From positions 108,422,554 to 108,486,553 of the forward strand of contig NC_080539.1 of assembly GCF_028640845.1 (NCBI RefSeq): a stretch of DNA of 64,000 nucleotides, written 5' to 3'. Position 1 is the first letter of the stretch; each line of letters starts with the position of its first letter. Positions 23,061 to 33,838 of this stretch are shown piece by piece. Both the position numbers and the translations under genes were made by a program. This DNA comes from Ahaetulla prasina (Eukaryota; Chordata; Lepidosauria; Squamata; Colubridae). Under the pieces are notes generated by a model. The model was given only the letters and a program-made list of their open reading frames with translations, ran no database searches and had not been told where the DNA came from.

Positions 23061-24237
23061 AGCTGTTGCCCAGGCAACAGGAGTTGGTTTCTTGTTTTGT
23101 TTTTTAAGTTTAGAAGAGCCAGATAATATTTGGAAGTGACTCAAACAGATCCCTCCCTAATTTACTTTTTTAATTATAAGAAAGAGGAGGAGGACTTGTA
23201 AGATTCTGTTATTATAGCCAATAAAAAAGAAAAGACATTGTGCACATTGGTATAAGATGCTAAAATTCAGAAGTACAGGTTGTTGTTGGACAGATTGATA
23301 TAAGTAACAATTATCCTACAGAGCCACCAAACCTTTCCTTCATTGTCAAAGCTCTGGTCTGGTTCCTGAATTAGTTGATGCTGCAGTATGTTGCAATTCA
23401 CTAAGGCATGCATTTTTTTTTCTAATAGTGGTGATATAGGAGCAAGTAGCTACTGTTGATTCTTTGCTACTTTTGATTATTCAAGATTCCTTTGTGTGAA
23501 TATCTGACAGTAAATTTTAAATTGCTTAATACCTTTAGAGGCTTCAAGCATTGCCCAGAGTGGAAAATACAAAATCAAATTATTGTGATAAACATAATCC
23601 CAAGCAATAAAATGCAAGGACCTAAAATCCCTTTGCAAACTACTTGGCAACTATCCCTAACTCTGCAAGCATCTTTTTCCCTTCTCTAATTTAACAAGAC
23701 TTCCCATCAGCCAAACTTTAACACCTATAGAACAAACTTGAGGTCTGCTGAGTATTTGAGCAGAATTAAATTCCCTCCAACACACACACAGAGAAAGAGG
23801 CATGTGAGCACACACACTCACACTCATACATATGCTTCATTTTTAAATTGTTTCTACTTCTGTTAATTAGAGAGAATTAACTAAGCCTGCACCAGGATTA
23901 GCAAAGTTTTTTTCACTTCTAGGTGAAGAGGAAGAAAACAAAATATTATAATGGATCTTCCATATCACAAATATCTTTCAAAATCCAGGGTTGTTTGGGG
24001 GTTTTTTAGGCTTCTAATGCTAGAGAGCTAAAGGGATTTCTGCATGAGCAATTATTTTTGTGCCGTTGAAGACTTGATAAGTATTTTAAGATAAACTTCC
24101 CAATGCTTTATTAGTTCATTTTAAGTATGACTCAAACATTTCAGCTTCGCTTTGACTGAATGAAACAACTGGCATTGATTTTATTAACATCTAAAATAAG
24201 GAAGTTAAGATTTTTCCATTTTAGTGTGTGTGTGTGT
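23061..24237. other. Intron, no repeat recognised
   Basis: AT-rich with short CA-rich runs near 23780-23830 and (GT)n at 24224-24238. Confidence 0.4.
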
Positions 24238-24510
24238 GTAATTTATATATAATGTTTATTGTCATTGTATGTATATACACAGTATACCCATACAACAAAA
24301 TTCACATAACACCAGAGACCAAGCCCAATACACATGACAATCCCCAGACACACCCCCACCCACCAAAATTTCCCCACCCCTAAACCACCCAAGCATCCAT
24401 ACAGCAGACCAAATAATGCTGTCCAACAGCTCCCTGATGGTGGCCCTTTAGTTCATTGTTGAGTGCAATTACAGCTCTGGGATAAGAGTTACCTGAAATC
24501 ATTGTATGTA
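24238..24510 (-). mobile_element. LINE 3' end, minus strand
   Basis: TTTATTGTCATTGTATGTAT, then CATACAACAAAATTCACATA, then CTCCCTGATGGTGGCC and GCTCTGGGATAAGAGTT reads as the complement of a CR1/L2-group LINE 3' end. The family is uncertain. Confidence 0.5.
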
Positions 24511-24624
24511 ATATGTAAAGAAAACCACCAAAAGTATCACGAAGTCTAGATATCTGTTAGATGAAAGAAAGCTTCTTTTAATTTTCCCAGATAAAGGTAA
24601 ACAGAATAAAGTACCCACCACCCA

Positions 24625-25830
24625 CAAATAGAATAGAATAGAATAGAATAGATTTTTTTATTGGCCAAGTGTGATTGGACACACAAGGAATTTGTCTTGG
24701 TGCATACCGTCTCAGAATACCTAAAAGAAAAGATACGTTCATTAAGAATTCTAAGGTGCAACATTTAATGATAGTCAAAGGGTACAAATAAGCAATCAGG
24801 AAACAATCAATATCAATATAAATCGTAAGGATACAAGCAACAAAGTTACAGTCATACAGTCATAAGTGGAAGGAGAAGGGTGATAGGAACAATGAGAAGA
24901 TTAATAGTAATGCAGACTTAGTAACTAGTTTAACAGTGTTGAGGGAATTATTTGTTTAGCAGAGTGATGGTGTTCGGGGGAAAACTGTTCTTGTGTCTAG
25001 TTGTTCTGGTGTGCAGTGCTCTGTAGCATTGTTTTGAGGGTAGGAGTTGAAACAGTTTATGTCCAGGAGGTGAGGGGTCTATAAATATTTTTACAGCCCC
25101 CTTTTTGATTCGTGCAGTATACAGGTCCTCAGTAGAAGGCAGGTTGTAGCAATTTTTTTTTCTGAAGTTATAATTATCCTCTGAAGTCTGTGTCTGTCTT
25201 GTTGGGTTGCAGAACCAAACCAGCCAGTTATAGAGGTGCAGATGACAGACTCAATAATTCCTCTGTAGAACTGGATCAGGAGCTCCTTGGGCAGTTTGAG
25301 CTTTCTGAGTTGGCGCAGAAAGAACATTCTTTGTTGTGGTTTTTTGATGATGTTTTGAATATTAGCTGTCCATTTTAGATCTTGCAATATGGTAGAACCT
25401 AGAAATTTGAAGGTTTCTACTGTTGATATTGTGTTGTCTAGTATTGTGAGAGGTGGAAGTATGGAAGGGTTTCTCCTAAAGTCTACCACCATTTCTACGG
25501 TTTTGAGTGTGTTCAGTTCCAGATTGTTCCAGTCACACCTTGAGGCTAGTTGTTCAACTTCCCATCTGTATGCGGATTCATCATTGTCTCAAATAAGACC
25601 GATCACTGTTGTGTCATCTGCAAACTTCAGTAGTTTAAAAGATGGATCGTTAGAGATGCAGTCATTGGTATACAGAGAGAAGAGAAGTGGGGAGAGCACA
25701 CAGCCTTGGGGGGTGGGGCTGTGCTAATTGTACAGGTATCTGGTGATTCTGCTTTTGCACAAAATTTGTGCAAAATTTGCACAAAGGAAGAGTAAACTGC
25801 TATGACTCTGCCTATAATTCTAAATCTGCC
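24625..25830 (-). pseudogene. CR1/L3-type LINE with decayed RT frame
   Basis: Minus-strand LINE, 5' truncated. At its 3' end are about 5 AATAG units (24629-24652) and the conserved 3' block. Upstream, an open stretch at 25091-25492 encodes the RT C-terminal part (MVVDFRRNP, TFKFLG, RMFFLRQLRKLKLP, FYRGIIES). Before it lies the catalytic FADDTT motif (25613-25624), followed by an in-frame stop. The gene is inactive. It is the longest copy here of the family whose 3' ends appear at 8455, 9601 and 13512. Confidence 0.85.
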
Positions 25831-26204
25831 CATGGCCTTCAAAATCTTGGATGAAGCCTCCAAAATTTCTCCAGGCTTGTTATTTTCAGGAAGGGACACT
25901 TAGACAAATAGCATTGAGGAAAAAATGAATTCCTTAATGTCTTACTGACAAGCTGAAAGAAGTCACATTTGTGAAGCAAGCTAGTATCCACGTAAAAGTC
26001 TTTAAATAACTCTGGTGCAAAAACACTAGTTCTTTTCACAAAAATGCTAATGATGAGAGAGCAAGTGGACTGAAAACAGACATTATAATGCCTCATGTGC
26101 ACCTGTTGCGGAAAAAAAGCAATTGTTAAGTATCACCAGACAATTGGGTTATCGTTTCAAAGATATTTTCTCACCTAAATAGAGAAAAGGAATGATCATC
26201 AGTA

Positions 26205-26455
26205 TAAGAGGTGGAAGGGACCTTGAAGGTCTTCTAGTCCAACCCCTTGCTCAGGCATGAAACCCTATACCATTTCTGACAAATTGTTGTCCAATCTCTT
26301 TTTAAAAACTTCTAATGTTAGAGTGTTCACAACTTCTCAAGGCAAATCATTCCACTGGTTAATTGTTCTCACTGTTAGGCAATTTCTCCTTAATCCTAGG
26401 TTGTTTCTTTTCCTTGATTAGTTTCCATTCATAGCTTCTTATCCTGTCTTCAGGT
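26205..26455 (-). mobile_element. CR1 3' end, minus strand
   Basis: GGAAGGGACCTTGAAGGTCT followed by AGTCCAACCCCTTGCTCAGG is the complement of a CR1 end (compare GGTCCCTTCCAACTC at 34488). It abuts the hAT element at 26456. Confidence 0.8.
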
Positions 26456-26672
26456 CAGGGGTGAAATGCTCCTGGTTCGGACCGGCTCACCTGATCCGGT
26501 AGCGATGGTGGTTGGTGGTTCAGAGAACCGGTAGCAAAAATCCCTGGCCCTGCCCCCTGCCCCTGCTGAGCCACGCCATCATCAGAGGGTTGGTTTTAAC
26601 TTTTTTTAAAAGTAAAAAAAAAAAGCCTTTGATGATGCGTGGCTCAGCTGGGATCATCAGAACCCTTTAAAA

Positions 26673-27255
26673 GTTGTGGTTTTTTTTAACAACCTCTTCA
26701 GCCGAAGAGGTTGTAAAAAAAAGGTTTTAAAAAGCTCCTCTGGCAATCCCAGCTGAGTTTCCTCATCATCACCACAGGCTTTTAAAATCACATTTTTAAC
26801 AGCCTCTTACAACAGCCCCCTCCCCACTTACCTAATTACTGCTCTTTTCGGGGCTCGCTAAGCCTTGCAATCAGTTGCATCAGCTAGCAACTGAATCTGC
26901 CTGCCTGCAATTGGTAAGTAAAGGGGGGGGGCTTTAAAAAATAGTTAATTGGGGTTTTTTTAAGGAGTTGTTTTTTTTAACAACCTCTTCAGCTGAACCG
27001 GTTGTAAAAAAAAGGTTTTAAAAGGCTCCTCTGGCAATCCCAGCTGAGTTTCCTCATCATCACAGGCTTTTAAAATCACTTTTTAAACAGCCTCTTACAA
27101 CAGCCCCCTCCCCACTTACCTAATTACTGCTCCTTTCGGGGCTCGCTAAGCCTTGCAATCAGTTGCATCAGCTAGCAACTGAATCTGCCTGCCTGCAATT
27201 GGTAAGTAAAGGGGGGGGGGCTTTAAAAAATAGTTAATTGGGTTTTTTTTAAGGA
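26673..27255. repeat. Two tandem copies of a 290-bp unit
   Basis: Both copies start GTTG plus a T-run and AACAACCTCTTCAGC. They share GGCAATCCCAGCTGAGTTTC and CTTTTCGGGGCTCGCTAAGC (CCTTTCGGGG in copy 2), and end AATAGTTAATTGGG. They differ by only a few percent to the eye, so the duplication is recent. Confidence 0.9.
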
Positions 27256-27320
27256 GTTGTTTTTTTTAGACAGCAATTTAAAGTTAAGGAAGCTTTAAAT
27301 TTAGCTGCTTTTATCTAAAA

Positions 27321-27459
27321 CACAGGTCTCCAACCTTAGTAACTTTAAGCCTTATGGACTTCAACTTCCAGAGTCCCTCAGCCAGCTTTGCTTTGCTGGC
27401 TGAGGAACTCTGGGAGTTGATTTCCACAAACCTTAAAGTCACTAAGGTTGGAGACCCCG
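27321..27459. mobile_element. Palindromic hAT MITE nested in a hAT element
   Basis: CACAGGTCTCCAACCTTAGT pairs with ACTAAGGTTGGAGACCCCG. Perfect 8-bp duplication atctaaaa (27313-27320, 27460-27467). The arms carry the TTAGT/ACTAA variant, unlike the other copies. Confidence 0.92.
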
Positions 27460-27588
27460 ATCTAAAAAATATAAATAAAATAAAATAATAAAATAAAATA
27501 TTTGTGAAGCTTTCTGAGATTTGGTGTGTTTCTGTAGTGTTTCACTCTAACTACACAAACACACAAAATCTCACAAAGCTGTATGTGG

Positions 27589-27595
<7 letters not shown>

Positions 27596-27627
<32 letters not shown>

Positions 27628-27785
27628 TCAGTTGTGTGTGTGTGTGAAGTGTGAAAGTTGGTTTTTGAGCTTTTTGTGGCTGTGTGAGGTTCCTGCTGTT
27701 GCAGGGGCCATTTTGGGTGAAGTGCAGCTGCTTTTACATTGTGTGTGAGTCAGTTGTGTTGTGTTATGTTGTGTGTGTATAAAGT
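27596..27785. repeat. (GT)n and a duplicated GT-rich motif
   Basis: (GT)n at 27596-27624, then two copies of GAGTCAGTTGTGT plus GTGTGAAAGTTGGTTTTTG about 120 bp apart. Confidence 0.8.
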
Positions 27786-27964
27786 GTGAAAGTTGGTTTT
27801 TGGTGCCTCTTATTGTTTTGTATACTTTGTTTATTATTTTTATTATTTATTGTTATTGGCCACGCCCACCCAGTCATCTGACCACCAATATTGTTATTGG
27901 CCACGCCCACCAATTAAGCCATGCCCACAGAACCAGTAGGCAAAAATTTTAGATTTCACCCCTG

Positions 27965-28640
27965 ATTTCACCAATATTAATGCATACTGTGGCAACCCCT
28001 GAGATATTGGAACACTACCCTTCCCTTCCCAGTAGGCAAGTAAGCTGGGGAGGGAGCAAGGGATTGTGTAACTGGCTGAAAATTGTAATGGGACTTTGAA
28101 AATGAAGATCAGGTGATGGATCAGGGAAGACATGCAGTGGTTGTCATGGGTCAGAAAGTGCATCAGGGTGCACAAGAAGTGCCATTCCCATCTGGTAAGG
28201 TACATGGCGGGGTAATGCAGATCAGGGAGAGACTGTGGAAGTGGGCAAGAGGTGTATTGGATAAGAGATGCAGAAGAGGCATGGGTTGGGGAAAGTGCAG
28301 GGTGGTAGTACAGGTCAAGAGAGCATAGACTGGTAAGGATACACAGAGTTCATTCCTCCCTATTCCTCCCACCCTTCTGTTTGTAGCAGGCACATAAATT
28401 GTTGGGGAGGGAGAGGGGACTGACTGGAAAACACAGAATGGTGAAAATGAAGATCATTGGACTACAGCAGCAGCCAATAGCACTGAAGCAGCCATAACTT
28501 CCCCAAATTCCATTCCCTCAGGAGTCATAGGTCCCAGATTTTAGACACAATCTGCAAGCTAGCCCATCTGAGCTACCTTAGTTTACAAAGAGTTAATAGT
28601 TGCCTTTTATGCACCATTTTGCCCAATTAAAGGTCATGGT
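27965..28640. other. Unclassified GA-rich segment
   Basis: A G/A-rich segment unlike the AT-rich intron around it (28100-28480). The strand asymmetry suggests an old LTR or other element, but no ends were found. Confidence 0.4.
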
Positions 28641-28651
28641 AACATGAGTTT

Positions 28652-28725
28652 TAGTAGGATGGATGGATGGAGGGATAGATAGATAGATGGGTGGATAGAG
28701 GGATGGAGGGATAGAGGGATTAAAC
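28652..28725. repeat. (GGAT)n/(GATA)n microsatellite
   Basis: Interrupted GGAT, GATA and GAGG units. Confidence 0.85.
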
Positions 28726-29530
28726 TAAAACTGTCAATATACACCTGATATGAACATATCTGGGATACTGTCTATGTTTTTTTGGCAATGAACCTCAAAA
28801 AGAAAAAGGAAAGTAAAATTATCAGGACTTATAAACAGTACCTACCTACATGAGGAGAGATTAGCTTTCAATCATATGGTATTTCATATCCACCAATTAA
28901 CTAGATATCTAGATAACTCTAGCAATTGGGAAAGGGTATTATAGAATTCTGATGAAGAATGCTATTAGAAATGTGTTCATGATGTATACAATTCTCAACT
29001 TCTTTTCAGTGTAGTTAAACATCTTTGAAGACTAGTGTCTGTTTTCCCATAGGATATAAAATATTAATGCATACTTTTATGTGTGTTGTGACATGCCTTC
29101 TAGTATATTTCCCAACAGTAATACATTCTTCGTGGATTTATTTTTATTCAAACAGAATCTCCTTGAAACCAGATTTGTTTTTCAGCTTCATAGTGGGAAT
29201 TGTTTGCCAAAAATAAATAAGTAACAAAATCTGTTTCCAGTATGTTATCTATTATATTTAACCAGTTAAATACCAGAGCAAACATGAATTTCATTCATAG
29301 TTCCTTTACAAACAATTACACAACAGAACTAGAGTTGACTGATGTGTTAGCTGAATGTAGCTATGTCTGGTTCTATAGAAGAGTCAACCTTTTACTGACT
29401 TCATTAATGTGACCTTTTCGCCGTGATCTCATGATTCACACTTATGGATCTGTAGAGAGCCCTATTTGGAAACTTCAATGTTTTCTAGGTTTCTTTGATA
29501 GGAGTCCACTTCCAACATGCACCATATAAC
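28726..29530. other. Intron, AT-rich
   Basis: No recognised repeat or exon. Confidence 0.4.
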
Positions 29531-29538
29531 TAGGCATT

Positions 29539-30176
29539 TGTTGTGGCTCCAGCCTCCGAACCTGGCCCCATGCCCGAAAGTGACTCTGAGAGTGAGGGGG
29601 AAGGGCCAGTAAGGCTTACCTCAGGAGCACCGATTTCTTTGGCCCGGCTCCAGGAGCCAGAACCAGGCCAGTCGGAGGACGTAATGCCAACATCCCCTGA
29701 TTCCTCCCTTCCTCAGGCTACGCCTACAGATGCAGCTGATAACCATACCAATCAAGCCTTGACCGATCCGCGCTTCAGAAGATTAGAGAGGTGGCATCAT
29801 CAAAGGGAAGGGTGGGGCAGGAGCCCCACCACAGGATATATAAAGAGTTTTGGGACTGCTTTCAGTTCTACAGGAAGCAAATTAGCTGAACCGTGTCGAA
29901 GTGAGCTGAAGTCTTAATCTGTTTGAACTTTTTGGCAGGCAGCTGCGTTTTCCCAGCCAGGACTGATAAGAGCCGTGTATCCACTGGCTGAAGGCCAGCT
30001 CGTTACTCCAGAGTGAGGACGGAGACAGAACAGCATTGTTCCCACAAAACTGCTTGAGCTTGTTTTTACCTGCCATAGTGGCAGCTCATTCATCCTTGAG
30101 CGGATTGTCCACAATATTTTTCTCAGCTGCCTGACACTAGTTTGTGGTGTTTTTACTCCTAAGTGCACAGTTTCAT
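29539..30176 (+). mobile_element. LTR of a retrovirus-like element (candidate)
   Basis: Starts TGTTGTGGCTCC, has a TATA box (ggatatataaag, about 29834) and ends near GTTTCA. The following TTTGGGGGTTGCAG resembles a primer-binding region. The first part (29543-29917) is open and encodes an acidic Ser/Glu-rich stretch with PESDSESEGEG, then DPRFRRLERW. It shares the start and reading frame of the LTR at 32332-32650. The right edge is uncertain, no target duplication was found, and no gag/pol follows. Confidence 0.55.
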
Positions 30177-30199
30177 TTGGGGGTTGCAGCAAGGAAGAG

Positions 30200-31330
30200 A
30201 ACAGAGTTCCAAATGCTCTGTTGTGAAATGCCCGAGGCTTAGAGCTTTCCCCATCCTATTTAACATCTATTTGAAGCTGCTAGGAGAAGTCATCTGATAG
30301 TTCAAGGTGAGGTATTATCAATATGCTTATGATCCCCAGTGCATCTAGTCCCAAGCATCAATGGACATACAGTAGAAAGCCATTCACATGCCTGGAAACT
30401 CCCAGTATTTAGCTAGGGAAAAACAGGTTCAGACTCAATCTGGGTTAGATCTGAGAGAAGGATTGTATCATCAAGGATTTCATTCTTGACTGCGTTTTTT
30501 CAGAAACAGTACATTGGCAATTTGTGGGTCTTTTTTGATTCATGGCTCCTGCTCAAGGAATAGGTGGAAGCAGGGGTGAAATGTAAAATTTGTTACTACC
30601 GGTTCTGTGGCCATGGCTGGGGGGGGAGGTGGTTAATATGACTGGGTGGGCATGGTCAACTTTTTTTTTTACTTTTAAAAGCATTTTTTCTACAACCTCT
30701 TCAGCTGAAGATGTTGAAGGGTTTTAAAGGGTTCTGATGATCCCAGCTGAGCCAGCGATCATCAGAGGCTTTTTTTTTTACTTTTAAAAGCATTTTTTCA
30801 GCTAAAGAAAAATGCTTTTAAAAGTAAAAAAAAACACCTCTGATGATCGCATGGCTCAGCTGGGCATGGGGGGGGGGCAAGGATTTTTGCTACTGGTTCT
30901 CTGAACCACCCGCCACCATTGCTACCGGATCAGGCGATCCAGTCTGAACCAGGAGCATTTCACCCCTGGGTGGAAGCCATGGCCAAGAGAACTTGTCCTC
31001 AGTTTTGGCTGCATCCTTACCTGGAACATGATGCTTCGAGAATACTCACTCATGTTCTTGTCATCTTCTGATTAGATTACTGTAATTTGGTCAGAAACTT
31101 TAGAGGGACTAAAATGCAACTAAAATGACTGGTCTTGATACTATTGTGTAACAGCACTGCTGCGGGAGTATTATACTGTTGCACATGTCCTGAGATGAAG
31201 AGGAAATGGAATCAGCGGCATCTAGAAATAATAGTCTTGGCATCAGTGAGTCCAACAGTGATAGAGCCAATGACCTCCTCTCTGGTTAAGGAAAATGCCT
31301 CTAACCACTCACAGTCTCCCAGGTTCAGGA
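30200..31330 (+). pseudogene. L2-like LINE RT fragment, split by a hAT element
   Basis: The plus-strand translation shows a degenerate RT box YAYDPQ (30319-30339, normally Y.DDTQ). After the inserted hAT element (30571-30968) comes LDYCNLV (31072-31086), the conserved R-DYCN block of L2-type RTs. Many stops are present. Further L2-like 3' sequence continues at 31955-32200. Confidence 0.7.
30571..30968. mobile_element. Non-autonomous hAT element (398 bp), nested
   Basis: CAGGGGTGAAATGTAAAATT at the left, GAACCAGGAGCATTTCACCC and CTG at the right. Perfect 8-bp duplication ggtggaag (30563-30570, 30969-30976). Inside is a hairpin-forming pair ACTTTTAAAAGCATTTTTTC / AAAATGCTTTTAAAAGT. It interrupts an L2 RT fragment. 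Confidence 0.93.
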
Positions 31331-31429
31331 TCAGCTGCCCTTTTTTAAGCAGAGGCAAGAAATAAAAGATTCAACAACAGAAATCAGCCAACAGAAGAGC
31401 CAGTGTTGAAGAGCATATTGCCGCAGCTT

Positions 31430-31570
31430 TGTCCAAGATGGAGACTCAGCATCAAGGCAGGCCTCACTCCTTGGGAGCTCAACCTTACACAGGAAAAGAC
31501 CCGAATATGCCAAGACCTACATACCTATACCCTTGAAAACGTGTGTGTGTGTGTGTGTGTGTGTGCATTA
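31430..31570 (+). mobile_element. Penelope-like 3' fragment ending in (GT)n
   Basis: CAGGAAAAGACCCGAATATG, then CCAAGACCTACATACCTATA matches the block GGGAGAAAACCCGAATAACC, GAAGACCTACATA of 48342-48380. It runs into (GT)n at 31541-31565. Confidence 0.6.
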
Positions 31571-31954
31571 TACTTATTCATCTAGTCACTACCTAATATA
31601 CATATCTACTACACATTGAATAAATACCTTTTCACTATAATATCTTCTCTTAACAGTCACTATACATTGATTTCTTTTCCAGCCAATTATACCCTCTGTT
31701 CCATGTTTCGTAATAGATTGTTTCCTCTCTGTCTTTGGGTTCCATCGTTAACTTATCTGATTCTGCACACTCTAGCACCTTTTTTTATAATCATTGTGTT
31801 TGAAGGACCATATTGTTCTTGGATTCATTGCGTTTTTTATTAGGTTCCTGGTTTCAACCCGTGCCACCTTGTTGACTACATTTACATCTTAAGATAATGG
31901 TAAAAAGAACTCTCATCATCTTATAAAAGTTCTGTCTTGAGTTTTGCTTATCAT

Positions 31955-32200
31955 TGAAGTGTGACAGGCATTCAACTTGCTCTACTGTTGGCTGGCAGCC
32001 AGCAGTGTCACACAGAAAAAGGAACTGCCCTGGCTGCAGTCCAAGTCAAGATATTGGTTTTTCTCTTTAAAGCAATATATGACTTGGGGCCTGGGTAGCT
32101 AAGAGATCACCTTTCCCTATTGAATGATAAAGAATTTGTAAAACAAATGCATGTAGAATCCTTACAATACTTTGGTTTGACTTAAGAACTCAAATGCCCA
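31955..32200 (+). mobile_element. L2-like LINE C-terminal fragment
   Basis: The plus frame shows KAIYDLGPG then LRDHL, matching the L2 block (F)KALYDL.P.YL.D.L near the RT C-terminus. Probably the downstream part of the fragment at 30200. Confidence 0.55.
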
Positions 32201-32331
32201 AATGTTTGAATGGGAAGCGTATATCCAAGATTGAATTATTGCTTATGCATTGTATAAAAATAAGATTAAAAATAACAGGGAAAATAATTAACCAGATGAA
32301 CTGAAATGTTTACTGTATGGAAATAAATGCC

Positions 32332-32650
32332 TGTTGTGACCCAGGCCCAAGTAGGTAGTAGGAAACTCAGTTAGTGAAAAAACTGGTCTGTTTTAAGCCT
32401 TATGAGAGGGGCCAATCATCTCTTGGCCCTACTCCTGAGTCGTCCTCTTTGCTTGAGCTGCTCTTGCCTTCTGGCAGCTCTTCTCATGTGTGCATTAGGA
32501 ACAGGCTCCTCCTGTTCCTCTGCCTCACTACTATCAGTCTCTGGAGGCTCTGGAGTCCATACCTCACTCCCTGATGGCCCTGGCCCGATCTCAGCCTCAT
32601 CGCTCTCCGACTCCGTTGCCAGCTCCACAGGCTGCTGGCGGACCACAACA
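32332..32650 (-). mobile_element. Solo LTR (319 bp)
   Basis: Ends TGTTGTG and CACAACA, with a perfect 5-bp target duplication atgcc (32327-32331, 32651-32655). Read on the minus strand it starts TGTTGTGGTCC, like the LTR at 29539. It has an open frame (32416-32658) in the same register, acidic first (ATESESDEAEIG), then basic (MRRAARRQEQLKQR). No internal retroviral genes remain. Confidence 0.85.
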
Positions 32651-32824
32651 ATGCCCATCTATATTTTTAAAGTCTATTCAAAATTGTAAGTGCCTCTGTA
32701 TATATACGTAGTTGATATATTTTATTTTGTATCTGATAAATCAATCAGTGCTCAAGTTGAAGTCCAAGCATCTCCTTTGGATGCTTTCATTTCTCTTTTT
32801 GGAGTCAAATCATTTTCTCTTTTT

Positions 32825-33088
32825 TTTAATTTGAATTTATATCTTGCCCTTCTCCGAAGACTCAGGGCGGCTTACATTGTGTAAGGCAATAGTCTCATCC
32901 TATTTGTATATTTATATACAAAGTCAACTTATTGCCCCCCACCAACAATCTGGTTCCTCATTTTACCTACCTTATAAAGGATGGAAGGCTGAGTCAACCT
33001 TGGGCCTGGTGGGACTTGAGCCTGCAGTAATTGTAACTGCAGGCAGCTGTGTGTTAATAACAGGCTGCATTAGCCTGGTGAGCCACTT
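32825..33088 (-). mobile_element. tRNA-headed SINE, tail type B (L2 end)
   Basis: On the minus strand: head GGCTCACCAGGCTAATGCAG, core GGTTGACTCAGCCTTCCATC and GTAAAATGAGGAACCAGATT, tail TGTAAGCCGCCCTGAGTC then GGAGAAGGGC. The tail is the same GCCGCCCTGAGTC..GAGAAGGGCGG end as the L2 copies at 43157 and 58706. Confidence 0.8.
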
Positions 33089-33509
33089 CCCAGCCACTTT
33101 TAGGTAGTCTTCATTCTTACAATGAACAAATTGGTTGGGTGGCATTCTCTTTGACTTAAAATTTAATAATCTTGTCAAGTGATAGAGCACCCAGAAATCC
33201 AATTAGTACAAAATACTACTCCTTCACCAGTCTTGTTCCAAGGGACAACAAGTGACTCTTGGGTCAAGCCAACTTCAATGCCATTGACTTCTTGCCACAT
33301 TAAGAATCTTTGCAGAGTAAATGAAAAAAAATATTATTCATTATTCCAAGTACTATTGCCTAACATTAATATTGTGGAGACATCACAGTCAAGTTTTCAC
33401 TGTCAACAGCTTACTGCATTCATGGAGAATAAAAAATTAGAAAGTCATATTTGGACCTCTTACTCTCCACATCAAGCATGAATCTTAAAATACCATGTAT
33501 TGATTGATT

Positions 33510-33733
33510 TGTTTGTTCTTTTATTTACTTCATATATGTGGCCACTCACTGAGCATGCAACTTGGGCAGCTAATAATCACTAAAAAGCACCAACAAAATT
33601 ATAGAACAGCAGTTAAACACATCATTCCCAAGGCAGTTTATACATCCATAATGAATAAACCCTTAAAACATCTAAAACTAATCCTTCTGGTAAGTCTGCT
33701 GCACCGGACTGACACTGGAGGCTCACGGCTAAC
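33510..33733 (-). mobile_element. L2-like 3' end (eroded)
   Basis: TTTATTTACTTCATATATGT, GGCAGCTAATAATCAC and AAGGCAGTTTATACATCC fit the minus-strand end of an old L2-like element. Confidence 0.4.
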
Positions 33734-33741
33734 ATTTAGGA

Positions 33742-33838
33742 CAGGGGTCTCCAACCTTGGTCCCTTTAAGACTTGTGGACTTCAACTCTGGGAGTTGAAG
33801 TCCACAAGTCTTAAAGGGACCAAGGTTGGAGACCCCTG
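33742..33838. mobile_element. Perfect palindromic hAT MITE (97 bp)
   Basis: Two 47-bp arms, exactly complementary, around a 3-base TGG loop. The ends are CAGGGGTCTCC and GGAGACCCCTG. Perfect 8-bp duplication atttagga (33734-33741, 33839-33846). It lacks the inner AGAGTCCCTCAGCCAGC part of the 135-bp form. No mutation in either arm points to a recent insertion. Confidence 0.97.

Larger units (their letters stand above)
26456..27964. mobile_element. Large hAT-derived element with internal tandem duplication
   Basis: CAGGGGTGAAATGCTCCTGG at the left, TTAGATTTCACCCCTG at the right: inverted hAT ends of the 20859 family, here about 1.5 kb. It contains two tandem copies of a unit of about 290 bp (26673-26966, 26967-27255), a GT-rich region, and a nested palindromic MITE (27321-27459). 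No transposase frame and no matching 8-bp flanks were found, so it may be a recombinant of two copies. Confidence 0.8.

Noticed and set aside
25389..25727. 112-codon plus-strand frame
   Set aside because: Antisense to the LINE RT with FADDTT and FYRGIIES motifs.
33179..33481. 100-codon plus-strand frame with IQLVQNTTPS
   Set aside because: The LQLVQN-like start hints at L2, but the following residues do not match, so I did not call it.
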